Source: Adiantum capillus-veneris (Eukaryota > Streptophyta > Polypodiopsida > Polypodiales > Pteridaceae). Taken from it: a stretch of DNA of 64,000 nt. How positions within the stretch are numbered: the stretch's first letter is position 1; each line of letters begins with the position of its first letter. Under the pieces are notes generated by a model. That model searched no databases and was not told where the DNA came from. It saw only the letters and a program-made list of their open reading frames with translations. The translations under genes and the position numbers were made by a program. The DNA lies in the NCBI GenBank assembly GCA_014529385.2, contig CM043955.1, forward strand, positions 149,621,640 to 149,685,639, in the 5' to 3' direction. This document shows, piece by piece, positions 42,045-53,410 of the stretch.

Positions 42045-43800
42045 TGGTTACCAATAAATGAAGGTAAAGTCTTCAACGACTACGGTTTACTATCTTTTGA
42101 TATTGTTGTGCATGCATCGCCATACAATGATCTGATGTCATTTAGGTAGAGCTCATGCTCCAGGTGGATTTCTGGCATAGGAGCTGACACAAGTGTGGAA
42201 CTTCCATCTTTTCTATTCCTGATCTGTTCCCATAGCTCTTGAGGCCATTGTTCTTCTACCTCCGAAATTGGCAGCGGTACTTGAGAATACATTCCATGTT
42301 GTATTGGCTACCACTCTTGTATCCAATTGTGTTTTGTCTACAATATCTGGTAGGTTATTCTTTTCAATTCCCCACCCCTCTAACTCCTGAATCTTTTCTC
42401 GGATTAGTGCCTCCATTTTTGGAGCCGTAGGAATCGATGGTTCCATAAGCGCTTGAGCGGCTTAGATGAGCTCCTTGCACATCTTTAGCCTCTCTTACGT
42501 TAACCACATATCCACTTGGGTTTGGTTAGGCTTTAGCCTTGCCTCCTAAGCTTTAAGAATTGCGTCCAAAGGTTCGAACACCTTGTCTACCAAGACCAAC
42601 CCTCTTGATGGTAGATCCGATGGTTTTTTTATCTTGTTATTGCCCTTAAGGTCTCTTTCCGTTTGAAGTTGTTCCTCTATTCTTTTGGCTTTCATCTTGT
42701 CTCATTTTGCCTTCCAGAATTTCCTAGGGGTTTGGACAGACAAGTTTTCTATCTCTGTTTGGCTGGTTGGGATGCTCCTTGCTGCCTCAGGTGCTTGAGC
42801 TCTAGTGACCGCGTTTATCGGAATGTTCGGTTCTGTTTCTGATCCACTTGAGCTTGGCAGAATCCCCATTTTGTTCATGGTTGCTTTTCCTTTGTTTTTG
42901 GGGTTTTTTGGACAGTGTGGAATGAGATGTTCGAGTGCATCTGTCACAAAATCCAAAAATTTTCACCCGTTCTCCTTTGTTTGGACAAACTCTAGCCCAA
43001 TGATCACCGCCACATTCATAGCATGGTCCTATAGGTGGTGGAGAAGCTTGTGGAGCTCACATCGGTTGTCCTGTTCTAGAAGGATAGCCCCTAGGTTTGT
43101 AGCCCTGATTTGCCATGAACATGAGCATATTCTCATCGACCAAGTAATGGTTTTAAGTTGGTTGTGCTATTTATGAGGGCTCGGATATCTCTTCCAGAAT
43201 TATCCATGGATTATGTCCCTCTGGAGCATATGCATTCCCATCAAATTCCCTCTCATAAGTATTGTTTGAATCTTCTAAGTATGAGACTACTTGGACCATA
43301 CTCTTCAGAAGGTGGTTATATGGGTTGAGAAATATTTACCATAGCCCTATTTTCCTGGGGTAAGGGAGATTGATGTATAACACATACCCCAAGATTGCGT
43401 TATTTGGCCCTACTTGATACCTTGGAGGAGGTGGAAGTTGTTGTCCTCCATGTGGTCCATATTGTCTCTCCCTAACATAGTTCCGATTATAAAAACATTT
43501 GTGAGTTTCATGGTTTGTCCATTTTTGTTCTGTAGCACTAAATTTCAATATTCGCTATGCATTTACTCCTGGCCTTTGTTGAAGGTTGCACCACTGGGTT
43601 GGATGATCTCCTCCACAAGTATCACATTTTTGGGTGGGCGGTTGTCGTGTGTTTGGGTTCGTCTTGTTTCCTTGGTTTATCCTCCTGATCAATTCCTCAA
43701 TCATTTGATCAACGTCTGGTGCAGTTGGGTTTTGCCCTCCCAATTTTGTTGTGGACGTACTAGTGGTTGAAGTGGGGCTACTTGTCATGTGTCTTCAGTC
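42044..43800 (-). pseudogene. Gag C-terminus and linker, minus copy 1 of C
   Basis: In sense order: IDQMIEELIRRINQGN and CDTCGGDHPTQWC (43788-43555), TEQKWTNHETHKCFYNRNY (43548-43336), a Cys/His cluster around 43050-42960, VTRAQAPEAARS (42956-42702), then acidic linker pieces IRSLYGDA and QSLKTLPSFIGN reaching the breakpoint. Frameshifts separate each piece. Confidence 0.75.
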
Positions 43801-45474
43801 ACCTCCCCATATGCCTTGCAGTTATCTACAAGATACAATGCCTCTTTTGTGACTTGCTCAAAAGTTACACATGCCTTCAAGTGCAAGTCCTTTTTGAGCA
43901 TGTCATTCTGCAATCCTTCTATGAAAAGGACTGATAGTCTTTCATCCTGAGGTAGTTTTTGAGCAGGGCATCTTCCTATGTACTACTTGGAACGAAGCGA
44001 TACTTCCTTCACTTTATTTTTTTCCTTTTGCCTAAATGCATAGATCTGGGAGACAGTGTTATGCTTGATCCCCCTTTTTGAGAATTCCTGAGCGAATCCT
44101 CGGAGAAGTTGCTTAATACTTGGGAATTCCAAGCTATTTAATGGTTGGAACCAGGTCAAGGTAGTACCTTCTAATGTCAACTGAAATCCTTCATATTGAG
44201 TGTAGAAATCAGTTACCTGTTCCACTCTCAGCACTTGTTTGAAGATCGAAACATGGGGATACGGATTGTCAAATCCATTATACTTTTTGGGTACGCATTT
44301 TGCCACCTGAGATGGTCGCATACGTCTAGCCTCTGCAACCATTCTAACAACTCCTGGTCTGCATGGTGTGGCTTCTCTAGGTTCATAATCTTCTCTTGGT
44401 ACTAACATTCGTATCCTATCCGCTATACGTTCATCAAGTCGATCTCATGTAATAGTCGGAGGGATTCCAGTGGTGTAAGTGATGTTAGGAACAGTACTGC
44501 CCCTACGTGTGTTCATGGAAGCCCTAGACGCCATTGATTCTAAAGGTTTTTTTTTGGGGACTCGTTCATGTCCATAAGAATCCTCCACCCTGGTTCTCAA
44601 GGGGCTCATTGGTACAGTCTTAGGTCTGGTGTGAGTAGTTGTGGTTTTTACCTCTTTCGAATTTACATAGTATTGGTGAAGTGGTCCTCCAAAATATATA
44701 TATTTCTCTAATTCCTTACAATCCATTGGAGAGTACTTTTGGCCATACTGTCCATTATGACCACTTGAATTTCTACCCTCCGTGTACGTGTAAACATACA
44801 AGTTTTTTTGGTATGTCAATTCTTTGATGTGGGGCTCGTCACATCTATAATAGAGTGTTTGTTCTCCATTATTGAACTTATAAAGCCCCACATATGTGTT
44901 TTCTGTGTTAAGGCTCTCTGTCTCGTTGGTGCGTTTGAGTATCGCATTTTGTTTCTCCATTTTGGGTGGTTCATCGGCCAGCTCATTATCTACCGTGTCC
45001 TTGGTGCCGGTCATTCCCCATTTATGCACAATAAAAGGGTTATGAACCACCACGTACATTATTCCCTCTCGGTCAAAATATCTATCCCCGTCATAATCAA
45101 CATCTACAAGGTCTCTGAAGTCACTCGTCTTATTTTCCAACTTAACATAGTAGCGGTCCATTCCATCCTTATAGATTTTGGCCTTAAGCACATTTTCAAA
45201 TTGAAACTTCAATTACAACAATTTTACATCAGATGCAGGTTGAGAAGGACCTGCACCCATCGAAGTTGTTCCCTTAGGGTTTGACTTGTTAGAATCTTTA
45301 GTCATGAGGCTGTATGATCTCTCAGACAAAGTGTCAAAGAAACTGTCCTCTAAAATGGGGTTCCAAAGGCGGCAGTGGTCTCTGATTCACACTTTCTTCC
45401 GTCGTGTGATTACTCCCTTGATCAAGGATGCTGAAATTCCTATTCTGGTACAATCTTCCTGATCACAAATTCAT
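43801..45474 (-). pseudogene. Gag, minus copy 1 of C
   Basis: It begins at the MNL start (45474, third codon region with a stop), then 45212-44445 gives the N-terminal domain nearly whole (GDRYFDREGIMYVVV, YVGLYKFNNGEQTLYYRC, YFGGPLHQYYV), and 44408-43983 gives capsid motifs (LEGTTLTWFQPLN, KRGIKHNTVSQIYAF). It continues frameshifted with SVLFIEGLQND. This copy preserves the novel N-terminal domain best in family C. Confidence 0.82.
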
Positions 45475-45788
45475 GAAGAATTGGTAATACAAAATCCAAA
45501 CCGAGTTACCTCATTAAATAGTTTGAATCCCCCGTTTGATCTTGCTTGTTGGGTAGTATCTTCTAGTACCTGCAACCTATCAAGAATTTGCTTGATAGCT
45601 GTGAGTTTACAGTAGTTCTTGTCAATTCTTGCTTTTAATCGACAAAACTTAGCTACGTTTTTCAGTAGCACACAATTCCTTACACATCCTCAACAATTTG
45701 GGTCCAATTTCAATTTTGAAAGAAGCACCAGGTTACTATGGACTAGCTCTTTTTATGGTAGTTTTTGTCTCTGTTCTGACTTAGAGGT

Positions 45789-46935
45789 ACATGGATCGCG
45801 ATCCATGTTGGGATGCTAAGTGGAACTTTTGTTGCTATCATTAGATTTAACATGATTAAAAGGTCTTATGGTACCAATTTTTTTAAAAATGAACCTTTGG
45901 ATTGGAGGCTAAGTTGATTTTGTCACTTTGCCTGAGCTTCTGTCAGTTATGAGCTGTTAGTATGGTTTCTTGCACCCAAATATAACTCCGGAAGGACCAC
46001 TAGACTCTCAGTGATGCCCTCTAGATATGGTGCCAGTTTGGTGTCAAATTGTGTCAGGGGAAGATGGATCGCGATCCATGTTCCTTTGTGTCAAAATACA
46101 CTAAAATTTGTTCCACAGCTAGTCCTTGGCCTAGTGATGCTGGCTATATGGTTTTTGAATGTTTTAAAGCTTTTTGAGACAGACAAAAGTCTCTTTTAGG
46201 GTTTATTTTAGTGGTTTCCCCCTTGATCTAATTTTTGCCCCCTTTTGCCCTCTTTTTGAAATTTTCTGATAAGAGTCCTTTGGGAGAAAGTGTTTTAATT
46301 GTTATCACTTCCCTGCGTGCCTATTATCAGCTCAAAACTCCAAAAGAGTACATGGATCTCGATCCATGTTTGGCAAGATTTTGGACTGACACTTTGTGAG
46401 CTGATCACACAAGGTATGGTGATGCTATTCCCCAAGTCTTTTTGGATTTGATCAGTTTTTTCCAAGTGAAAAGCAAGATTTTGTGTCTGTTTTGTGGTTT
46501 TTTGCAAACAACTCTTTTTTTGGTATTTTGACTAGATTCTTTTACTTTTTGTCTATGGCTCCTTTTAGAAAAGTTGTTCAACTAGTAATCAGGAGTACAC
46601 TGATCAAATCTTACTATCAGATGTCTACCTAGAACATGGATCGCGATCCATGTTGGGAAGCATCTGGACATGAAATTTGGTTCTGTTGATTCCCTGCTTC
46701 TAGTTGATCCCAATTCTCGTCCTTTTTTGAATTTGGACAAGTAAAAGTTCAGTTTTTTCTTATTTTCCCCTTTTTTCAAGGTTTTGCTCTGCTCACCCCA
46801 ACTTTTGATTTTTTTGATCTTTTAGCACTCTATTTCTAACCAAACTCAAGGTTCTAATGCCTGGGAACCTGTTCTAAGCAAAGGAAATAGTTTTAGCACA
46901 TTTTGCCAAAAAGGTACATGGATCGCGATCCATGT
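45789..46935 (-). repeat. Five leader palindromes, minus copy of C
   Basis: Sites at 45789-45808, 46062-46081, 46350-46369, 46634-46653 and 46916-46935. Three are perfect copies of ACATGGATCGCGATCCATGT; 46062 has one end mismatch and 46350 has TCTCGA. Spacings of 273, 288, 284 and 282 bp mirror the plus arm site by site. A degenerate sixth site lies in the LTR at about 47812-47833. Confidence 0.93.
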
Positions 46936-47465
46936 TGGACAGGCAATTTGAAAGTTTTTAGCACAGTCTTTTTCAGCAAGTGTTTTTATCCCCTTCTTGA
47001 AAGTTTTGCTGGGTTTGGTCCAGTTTTGAAGCTCTGACCATCACTTGTTCAACTTTTTAGATTTATGGTCTTCAACACCAAAATAAGGTTTTTGACAGTT
47101 TTTTCCTCGATCCTCTTGGCCCCAAATGATGGTGTAATTTGTTTCCTAACCTACTCCTATAAACGGAAATGAATCTACAAACATAACCGAACTTAACAGT
47201 ACGAAAATAACAACAAAGCGTGTGGTGGAACAGCCCTTTCCAAGCATGTGAAAAATCAAAGAACGAAATTCTATCTTGTACTTCACTCACAGCTTTCTTT
47301 GCTCTTAAGGAATAGCACTGACTAGTCTCGAACTCCGGTCTCTACCAAGCACTACACCTACGTCTAGCTGCTTCATTGTCTATGTGTAAGTGGAATGGGT
47401 ATCAAAAGCTTGAAGGGAGATTTTTGTTTTTGGACACTGAGTCACTCACCACCTAAGGATCGGTT

Positions 47466-47484
47466 TCCCTGGCAACAGCGCCAA
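47466..47484 (-). other. Primer binding site, minus copy of C
   Basis: The minus strand reads TTGGCGCTGTTGCCAGGGA immediately after the LTR. It differs from the tRNA-Asp complement at two positions. Confidence 0.7.
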
Positions 47485-48366
47485 TGTTAGCGAGTCTCCG
47501 CAAACGGACGTCTGCAACATAGCTCTTTTGTACTAAGATAATGTCAATATGCAAGGAAGTGACTCGGGATGGGGCACGGAGAATTAATGAGAGTGTCAAT
47601 CTCACCAAACTGAACTCAAGGGCTACTCGTTCTACAACAAAAGAAAATCAACCACTTCCTAGTCAGACAATCAGTATGCATCCAATCTCACCACTCTAGG
47701 TCATCACGCCTTTTCGGCATCCAAACGAATCCGGAATGCCACGAAACTTAAGGAGAGGTATCACAACACTTAAGGGCTCAATCCTACCAAGTTTTGTCAC
47801 CATCTGGGAAGGTACATAAATCACGATCCATCACAAAAAATGTGCAGAAAACTGAAACAGAAGTACTTGGAAAGGTCCTCCTTAAGTATATAAACACTTA
47901 TCCATGGTCAAATCATCAAAAAACAACCATTTTAACCTCCAAATCAATGCATTTAACTCACAAACAATGCGTCGTGAACCACAACAGAATTGGAAATGAT
48001 CATACTTAGATTGTAGAGCAAGAGACAAGGAACGCAATGTGCTATTCGGAAACGAATTCTGATTACCAGTTCAGGAGAAAAGAAGATTACAATTTGTAGT
48101 AGTAAGAGGCCTCCATAGTGCACGTTTTTTATTCTTCAAGCTAATGATAAATCTCCCCTCAAAACTACGGGTTTTGACTTTAAAAGTTAAGGGGGCTTTC
48201 CCACGACCATCCGACCTCTTACAAGGGTGTAGACTCAAAGAAGTAGAGAGGGTATTATCTAACCACATCATGGTTACAACTCATCCTAGGCTGAATTACA
48301 TGGATTTCTTCAAAAAAATAGAGTGTTTACAGGGTTTGGTTTGCATACGCTTGTATCCACCAAACA
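47485..48366 (-). repeat. Family C LTR, minus copy
   Basis: 882 bp, TGTTTGGTGG to TAACA on the minus strand. Downstream (lower coordinates) it has a primer site and leader as a 5' LTR should. Upstream it abuts the W-x-P-K tail of another C copy with no purine tract, so it serves as the shared LTR of two tandem copies. Confidence 0.88.
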
Positions 48367-48960
48367 CCTTATAGTGTGGCTCTATTATGTGGATGGAGGA
48401 TATGCATGGGGAAACAAAATGTTGTGCAAGAGAGAGGTGCTGAAAGTATGTTCAGTGGCTACTAGTGGCGAGGTCACATTGAAGCTGCGTGGTCCAAACA
48501 ATAGTAATTGTAGAAGATGCGCCCTGTGTTTGTTGGTGACCTGCAAAAGTTATGATACTGCTGGTTGTTTTGCTTGAGGGCTTTGTTTTGGTTACCACTA
48601 AAATTGCTTGCATATGGATTTCCGAGAAGAGGCCTCGTGTTTTGGTTTCCATACCCACTTGACATTGTTTAGTTTTCGAGGGTGGTGTTCCATTGGCCTA
48701 GGTTGTCCGACAAAAGCCGTAGGCAGTTTACCAGAAATCGGATTTCTGTGGAGGCAATGTAGACGGATCTATATTTTTTGTTGTTTTGGTATCCACAATT
48801 TCTTAGGATTGGTTTGCATGATGGATTTTTTAACCCATATTTTCTTGACCACAGTTGTGGAATGCCGCTGAACTGGTGCATGTGGTGATGGTAGAGGTTC
48901 TCATATATGGTCTGTTTGTACAAAGGGCGTGGCAAGATTGATCCTCTTGTTTGAGAAGTA
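48367..48960 (-). pseudogene. W-x-P-K tail, minus copy 2 of C
   Basis: Frames broken by several stops carry KKIWVKK, KKLWIPK, VKWVWKPK and a stop-split W-x-P-K, matching the tails in A and B. It ends directly at the LTR. Confidence 0.5.
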
Positions 48961-49003
48961 AGGTATTATCCTACCAGTTTGGCATGGCTTGATAAGTGCA
49001 CAG

Positions 49004-49310
49004 TCATGGCACTCCCAGAATAACTACTTTGTTAAGATGTTGATCGTCAACCACATAAAACTGATACGGATAAATTGTTCCATCAATGGTGATTAGTAAA
49101 TTTATGTGGCCCAGACTGCCCATAGTGCCTTTGTTTGCTACTTTGAACCCCATCGTGTTTGGCATTAGAGGTTCCCGCATGATTTTTTTGAAAGTGGAAT
49201 AGTTAGCAACATTAGCTCTGGCCCCAATGTCCACTAATGCTCGCTCGGTGGTGCCATTGACAAGTTGTAAATTAATGCGTAGATCCAGTTCTCCTAACCA
49301 TGTAGCTGCT
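49004..49310 (-). pseudogene. Post-integrase protease-like domain, minus copy 2 of C
   Basis: Reading with the upstream extension: LRINLQLVNGTTERALVDIGARANVANYSTF, where VDIGA occupies the D-S/T-G-A active-site position, then INLLITIDGTIYPYQFYVVDDQHL and VILG. It is collinear with the domain after integrase in element A (HPLLLGQPW there). Confidence 0.65.
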
Positions 49311-49366
49311 ATTTGTATGGATGCTATCAGAGCAATATAGATAGCATCATTCTGTTGTGCTTTTCT

Positions 49367-50375
49367 CTAAAAATTTGCTTGCTCCTTGCGCTTTAAAATT
49401 CTAATTTTGACTTTTTGTTGTGCATGTTCCCGAATGTCATGTGCTTGACTTCTGCACTGAGCTGCTTCATGTATTGTTGCGAGTTCTCCTGGTGTCAGCG
49501 GAAGAAGATATTTCTTTAATCTGTAGCCACTCATCCAATTAGGCATCTCCTCACCTGTTAATGTTGCAAGCTTGATGGCGCCACTTTGTGATATATCATG
49601 TATTACAAAAGGCCCCATCCCTTGCTTTTTGAGTTTTTTGGAGTGTTGTTTGAGGGTATACATTAAAACATAATCCCCTTTTTGGAACTCCTTGCCAATC
49701 ATGTGTTGATCATGGAAAGCCTTTATTTGTTTTTTTTGAGCATATATCCCAGCTATCCCTCTAAGTCAAGGTTCATCTAATTGTTCCAGGGTGTCTAGTC
49801 TCTCCCGATAGCTCATGGCCCGTCCATCCTAATTGTGTTTCCACTCTTAGGGTTTTGATTAGGAATTCCAATGGTAGGATCGCATTAATCCCAAAGACTA
49901 GGTTAAAGGGAGTCGTGCCGATGGAAGTTTTAAAAGCTACTCTGTAAGCCCATAAGGCTGTGTGTAGCTTTTGATCCTAATCATTTCTTGAGTCACTAAC
50001 TATTTTGGTGAGTACGGTGCATAAGATTTTGTTGGTACTCTCTGCTTCCCCGTTAGTTTGCGGATGATAGGGTGCCGATTTGTGATGGACCACCATGAAT
50101 TCGTCAAGGAGGCTTTCAATGACTTCGTTTAAAAAGTGTGTTCCCCTATCGCTCACTATTTCTATGGGTAGAGCATATCTTGTAAAGATGTGCTTGAAAA
50201 GGAACTGAGCTGTAGTTCTTGCATCATTTTTGGGTCGCCTTTGCTTCCGTCTATTTCGTCAGGTAGTCTGTTGCTACTATGATGTATTGGGCATGAGACC
50301 TATATCCTAGAGGTATGATGGGACCAATGAATTCAATGCCCCATTTGGTGAAAGCACGTATCCCCATCATTGGCC
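49367..50375 (-). pseudogene. Integrase core and C-terminus, minus copy 2 of C
   Basis: Readable pieces are FTKWGIEFIGPI (first Asp replaced by Glu), SHAQYIIVATDYL, SERxGNTLF-like second Asp region, and HPQTNGEAES-like third motif in broken frames. The intact frame 49702-49367 then gives the C-terminus: KGDYVLMYTLKQHSKKLKK, MGPFVIHDISQSGAIKLATL. Confidence 0.75.
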
Positions 50376-51003
50376 TTAGTGGCATTTCATCTCTCCGTAG
50401 GGGTGGTTTTGTGTGTGTTGACAATCATCACATTGTTTGACATAGGTCCCTGCATCCATAAACAAGGTTGGCCACCATATGCCTGAGTGTAGCACGAGCT
50501 TTGCCGTTTTATCAGCAAAGAAATGTCCCCTTGGCTGTCCTGAGTGTGCTTGCTCTAAGATAACGTAATATTCGCTTTTTGTAGCACACAACTGTAGTTG
50601 TTTGTCCTTTCCCCGCCTATACAGTTGGTTCGCAATGAGCAGATAGTGTTTGGTCTCTTCATCTATAGTTTTCATTCTTGCCTTGCCCCATTCCTCTGGG
50701 AAGGTCTTGTTTTTTAAGTACTCAACTATGTGAGTACTCCATTTGGGTGCTTGTACTACTCAAAACAGGGTGGCATGTTCCCAGTGGAGGTTGTTTTGTA
50801 CAGCTATCGCATGATTTTACATATGTATGGACATTGTGTTCCATGTTTGGCCAGTAGACTCCCAGTCTCTTTAGCGGTTGGCTTGTCTGCATTTCTCCAT
50901 TGTGAAATCTTGTATTTTGTATAGGAAAATGTTTGAGGTAGTAGGTGGATTCTTCGGGCTGTATGCATAGTCTCAATATCCCATCCTTACCGTGTTTGTA
51001 CAA
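50376..51003 (-). pseudogene. Tandem H2C2 modules, minus copy 2 of C
   Basis: Module 1 (51003-50722) has GKDGILRLCIQPEESTYYLK, GVYWPNMEHNVHTYVKSCDSC; its His pair is degenerate but CxxC is kept. Module 2 (50675-50376) has GKDKQLQLCATKSEYYVIL, EQAHSGQPRGHF and YVKQCDDCQ, a full H2C2. The same duplication occurs in A and in the plus copy at 62190-62815. Confidence 0.8.
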
Positions 51004-51166
51004 TCATCCTGCCAAAAGCTGAAGATTTTGTGTTTGATGTATAATTGATGGTTGTCTTTCTATCTGTAATGACCCGATTGTGAGTAGAGGAATGACCTCT
51101 TCGCTCCATCTCGGGACCATTTTGATGTTAAACAGATACGAATCAAGAAGATCATCATTGACACCC

Positions 51167-51712
51167 TCAAGTACTTCTCCATGAAACAGTCGTAAAAGAT
51201 GATCTGCTTGTGTGTGTGGTCCCCTTTTTTATGACTATCGTGAAGTCAAACTCAAGCAATAGTATAAAACAACGAACAATTCTTCCAGTGTTGCAAGGTT
51301 TGTTCACTAGATATAGCAGTGCTTGGTGATCCACGAAGAAAACAAACTTGTTTGTAAGAAGGTAGTGTCTGAATTTTTTGACAGCATATATCATTCCCAG
51401 ACCTTCTCTTTCCGTAGTGGTGTAGTTTTTCTCTGCGTTTTTTAGCTGCCGACTAGAGTAGCAAATGGGAAAATCCATTTTCTTCTCTCCTGACTGGGCT
51501 AATATGCATCCGATGGCATAGGCTGATGCATCAACATGAACATGAAAGATTTTGCTCCAATCAGGGGCTTGCAAAATGGAGCAGAAATTAATTGCTGCTT
51601 CAATTTTTGAAAGCCTGCTCATATTCTTCGTCCATTTGAACTTAGCAATGAGGGCGTACAATGGCTTAGCTTTACAACATACATGTATATGAAATGCCTG
51701 TAGTACCCGCAA
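51167..51712 (-). pseudogene. RNase H, minus copy 2 of C
   Basis: 181 codons including KIFHVHVDASAYAIGCILAQ, KNYTTTEREGLGMIYAVKKF, VDHQALLYLVNKP and a frameshifted end where RADHLSRL should be. Confidence 0.85.
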
Positions 51713-52430
51713 TGCCCCATAAATGCCTGCACTTCTTTCATCTTCGTTGGTCTCAGTAGTACAATAATTATTTGTACCTTCTCTTGATCAGTTGAAATTC
51801 CGTTTTTGGACACAATGTGACCCAAAATTTTACCTTATCTTACCATGAAGACGCATTTTTCGGGGTTTAAGAAAATACGATACGTTCTGCATTTTTCAAA
51901 GACTTTTCCTAGATGAGTTATGTGGCCACTTCTTCGATGAGAGTGAACACAAAGATCATCCATGTAAATCTCCAGAAATTGTCTGAGATATTCCTTGAAT
52001 GCATGACTCATTAGTCCTTGGAATGTAGTAGGGGCATTGGTCAGGCCGAAAGGCATTACCCTGTAGGCAAATATATCCCACTCTATTGCAAAATCTGTCT
52101 TATGCTGATCTTCTGCTTTTATTGTCAACTGATTGTAGCCTGAGAACCCAACCAAAAAACTATAGGCCTCTTTCCCTGCTACCCTCTTAATAATGTGATC
52201 CGTTATTGGTAGTGGATAGTCATCCCTGATGGTGGCTGCATTTACCTGTTTGAGGTTTACACAGACACTCAATTTTCAATTCTTTTTGGGTACTACCACA
52301 ATAGGGGCACCCAATCCGTGTGTTCAATCTCATAGATAAACTCGACATCCTTCAGTTTGTCTCTCTCTTCCTTAATTTTCTTGGCAAAAGTCTCATTGTA
52401 CGTGTAAGGACGTTGTCTACGTAGTGGTCT
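51713..52430 (-). pseudogene. Reverse transcriptase, minus copy 2 of C
   Basis: 52272-51835 covers VCVNLKQVNAATIRD, YPLPITDHIIKRVAGKEAYSFL, YRVMPFGLTNAPTTFQ and the intact active site IYMDDLCVHS. Continuation in another frame gives MGHIVSKNGISTDQEK and MGHCGYYRHFI. The N-terminal end is split from the rest by the copia insertion at 52431. Confidence 0.88.
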
Positions 52431-52435
52431 GGCAT
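52431..52435. repeat. Target-site duplication of the copia element, left
   Basis: GGCAT, repeated at 56923-56927. Confidence 0.9.
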
Positions 52436-52662
52436 TGTTGAAATTAGGGTTGCAGAGAAACGCACACAGCTTGGAGAAGACGAAGGAAGCTCAAGGCACA
52501 CAATAGAGAGTATGTTACTTAGTGTGCAATGGAAAGATTGATATCCCTAGAGTGATGGGCGTATATACAATGCACGGGGCAAAAAACCTCCTAACGAGGG
52601 AAAAAATGCCCCGACGGTCCTAGTGTGTTCACACACATCACTACCACATGTATATGGTAACA
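52436..52662 (-). repeat. 3' LTR of the copia element
   Basis: 227 bp, TGTTGAAATT to GGTAACA on the plus strand. I count six differences from 56696-56922 (about 97% identity). Confidence 0.95.
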
Positions 52663-52676
52663 AATCCCCCCTGGAG
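52663..52676 (-). other. Polypurine tract of the copia element
   Basis: The minus strand reads CTCCAGGGGGGATT directly before the 3' LTR. Confidence 0.8.
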
Positions 52677-52739
52677 TGATGCGGTGAACGAGAGCTGGCA
52701 CATGAGGAAAGGGAAGTGCCATGCCCTGAGGACATGATC

Positions 52740-53395
52740 AATCCACAAAGGGGAGTAAGCCCAAATCTTTGCGGAAAGCTTCAAGCTCCCCCCTTGGGAT
52801 AAAACAAGCCAAGGTGTAAAGTGCCACTAAGGTAGCAGAAAATCCTCTTGACAGCCTGCCAATGCTTAGACCTTGGGCTATGCATGAATCTGCTGACCTG
52901 TGAGACTGCAAACTGAATATCTGGCCTCGTGTTGCATACATAAATGAGGCAGCCAATAGTAGTTTGATAAAGAGTGACATCAGCAGGATCGCCAGCATCA
53001 TGTAGACTCAACTTCAAACCTGTTTCCATGGGAGTGGCAATAGATTTGCAATCCTCAAGTCCAAACTTACATAGAAATGTCTCTATGTAACTTTTCGGAC
53101 ACAAGGCAATACCACCATCACACTGCTTAAACTGTATACCCAAATGATGATGCAACAGCCCCAAATCTTTTATCTTGAAAGTAGCATTCAGATCAGCCTT
53201 AAATTCAGTAATATGTCTCTCATTTGGTCCAATGATCAGTAAATCATCAACATAAAGAACCACAATGAGAAGTACATCACCCTCATGCTTTACATTCAAT
53301 GTGCTTTCTGTTGGACTGCTACAAAAGCCTGGTTTGACGAAATGAGTGTCAGCTTTCTCATACCAAGCACGAGGAGATTGCTTCAACCCATACAA
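52740..53395 (-). pseudogene. Copia RT C-terminal half with fused end and no RNase H
   Basis: MYGLKQSPRAWYEK, the active site VVLYVDDLLIIG, FKIKDLGLLHHHLGI and TRPDIQFAVSQVSRFM are copia RT motifs. Shortly after LGLFYPKG the sequence passes into GELEAFRKDLGLLPFVD, which resembles the extreme C-terminus of copia proteins. RNase H (about 130 residues) is therefore deleted, the junction being near 52795. Confidence 0.85.
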
Positions 53396-53410
53396 AGCCT
53401 TGTTACATTT

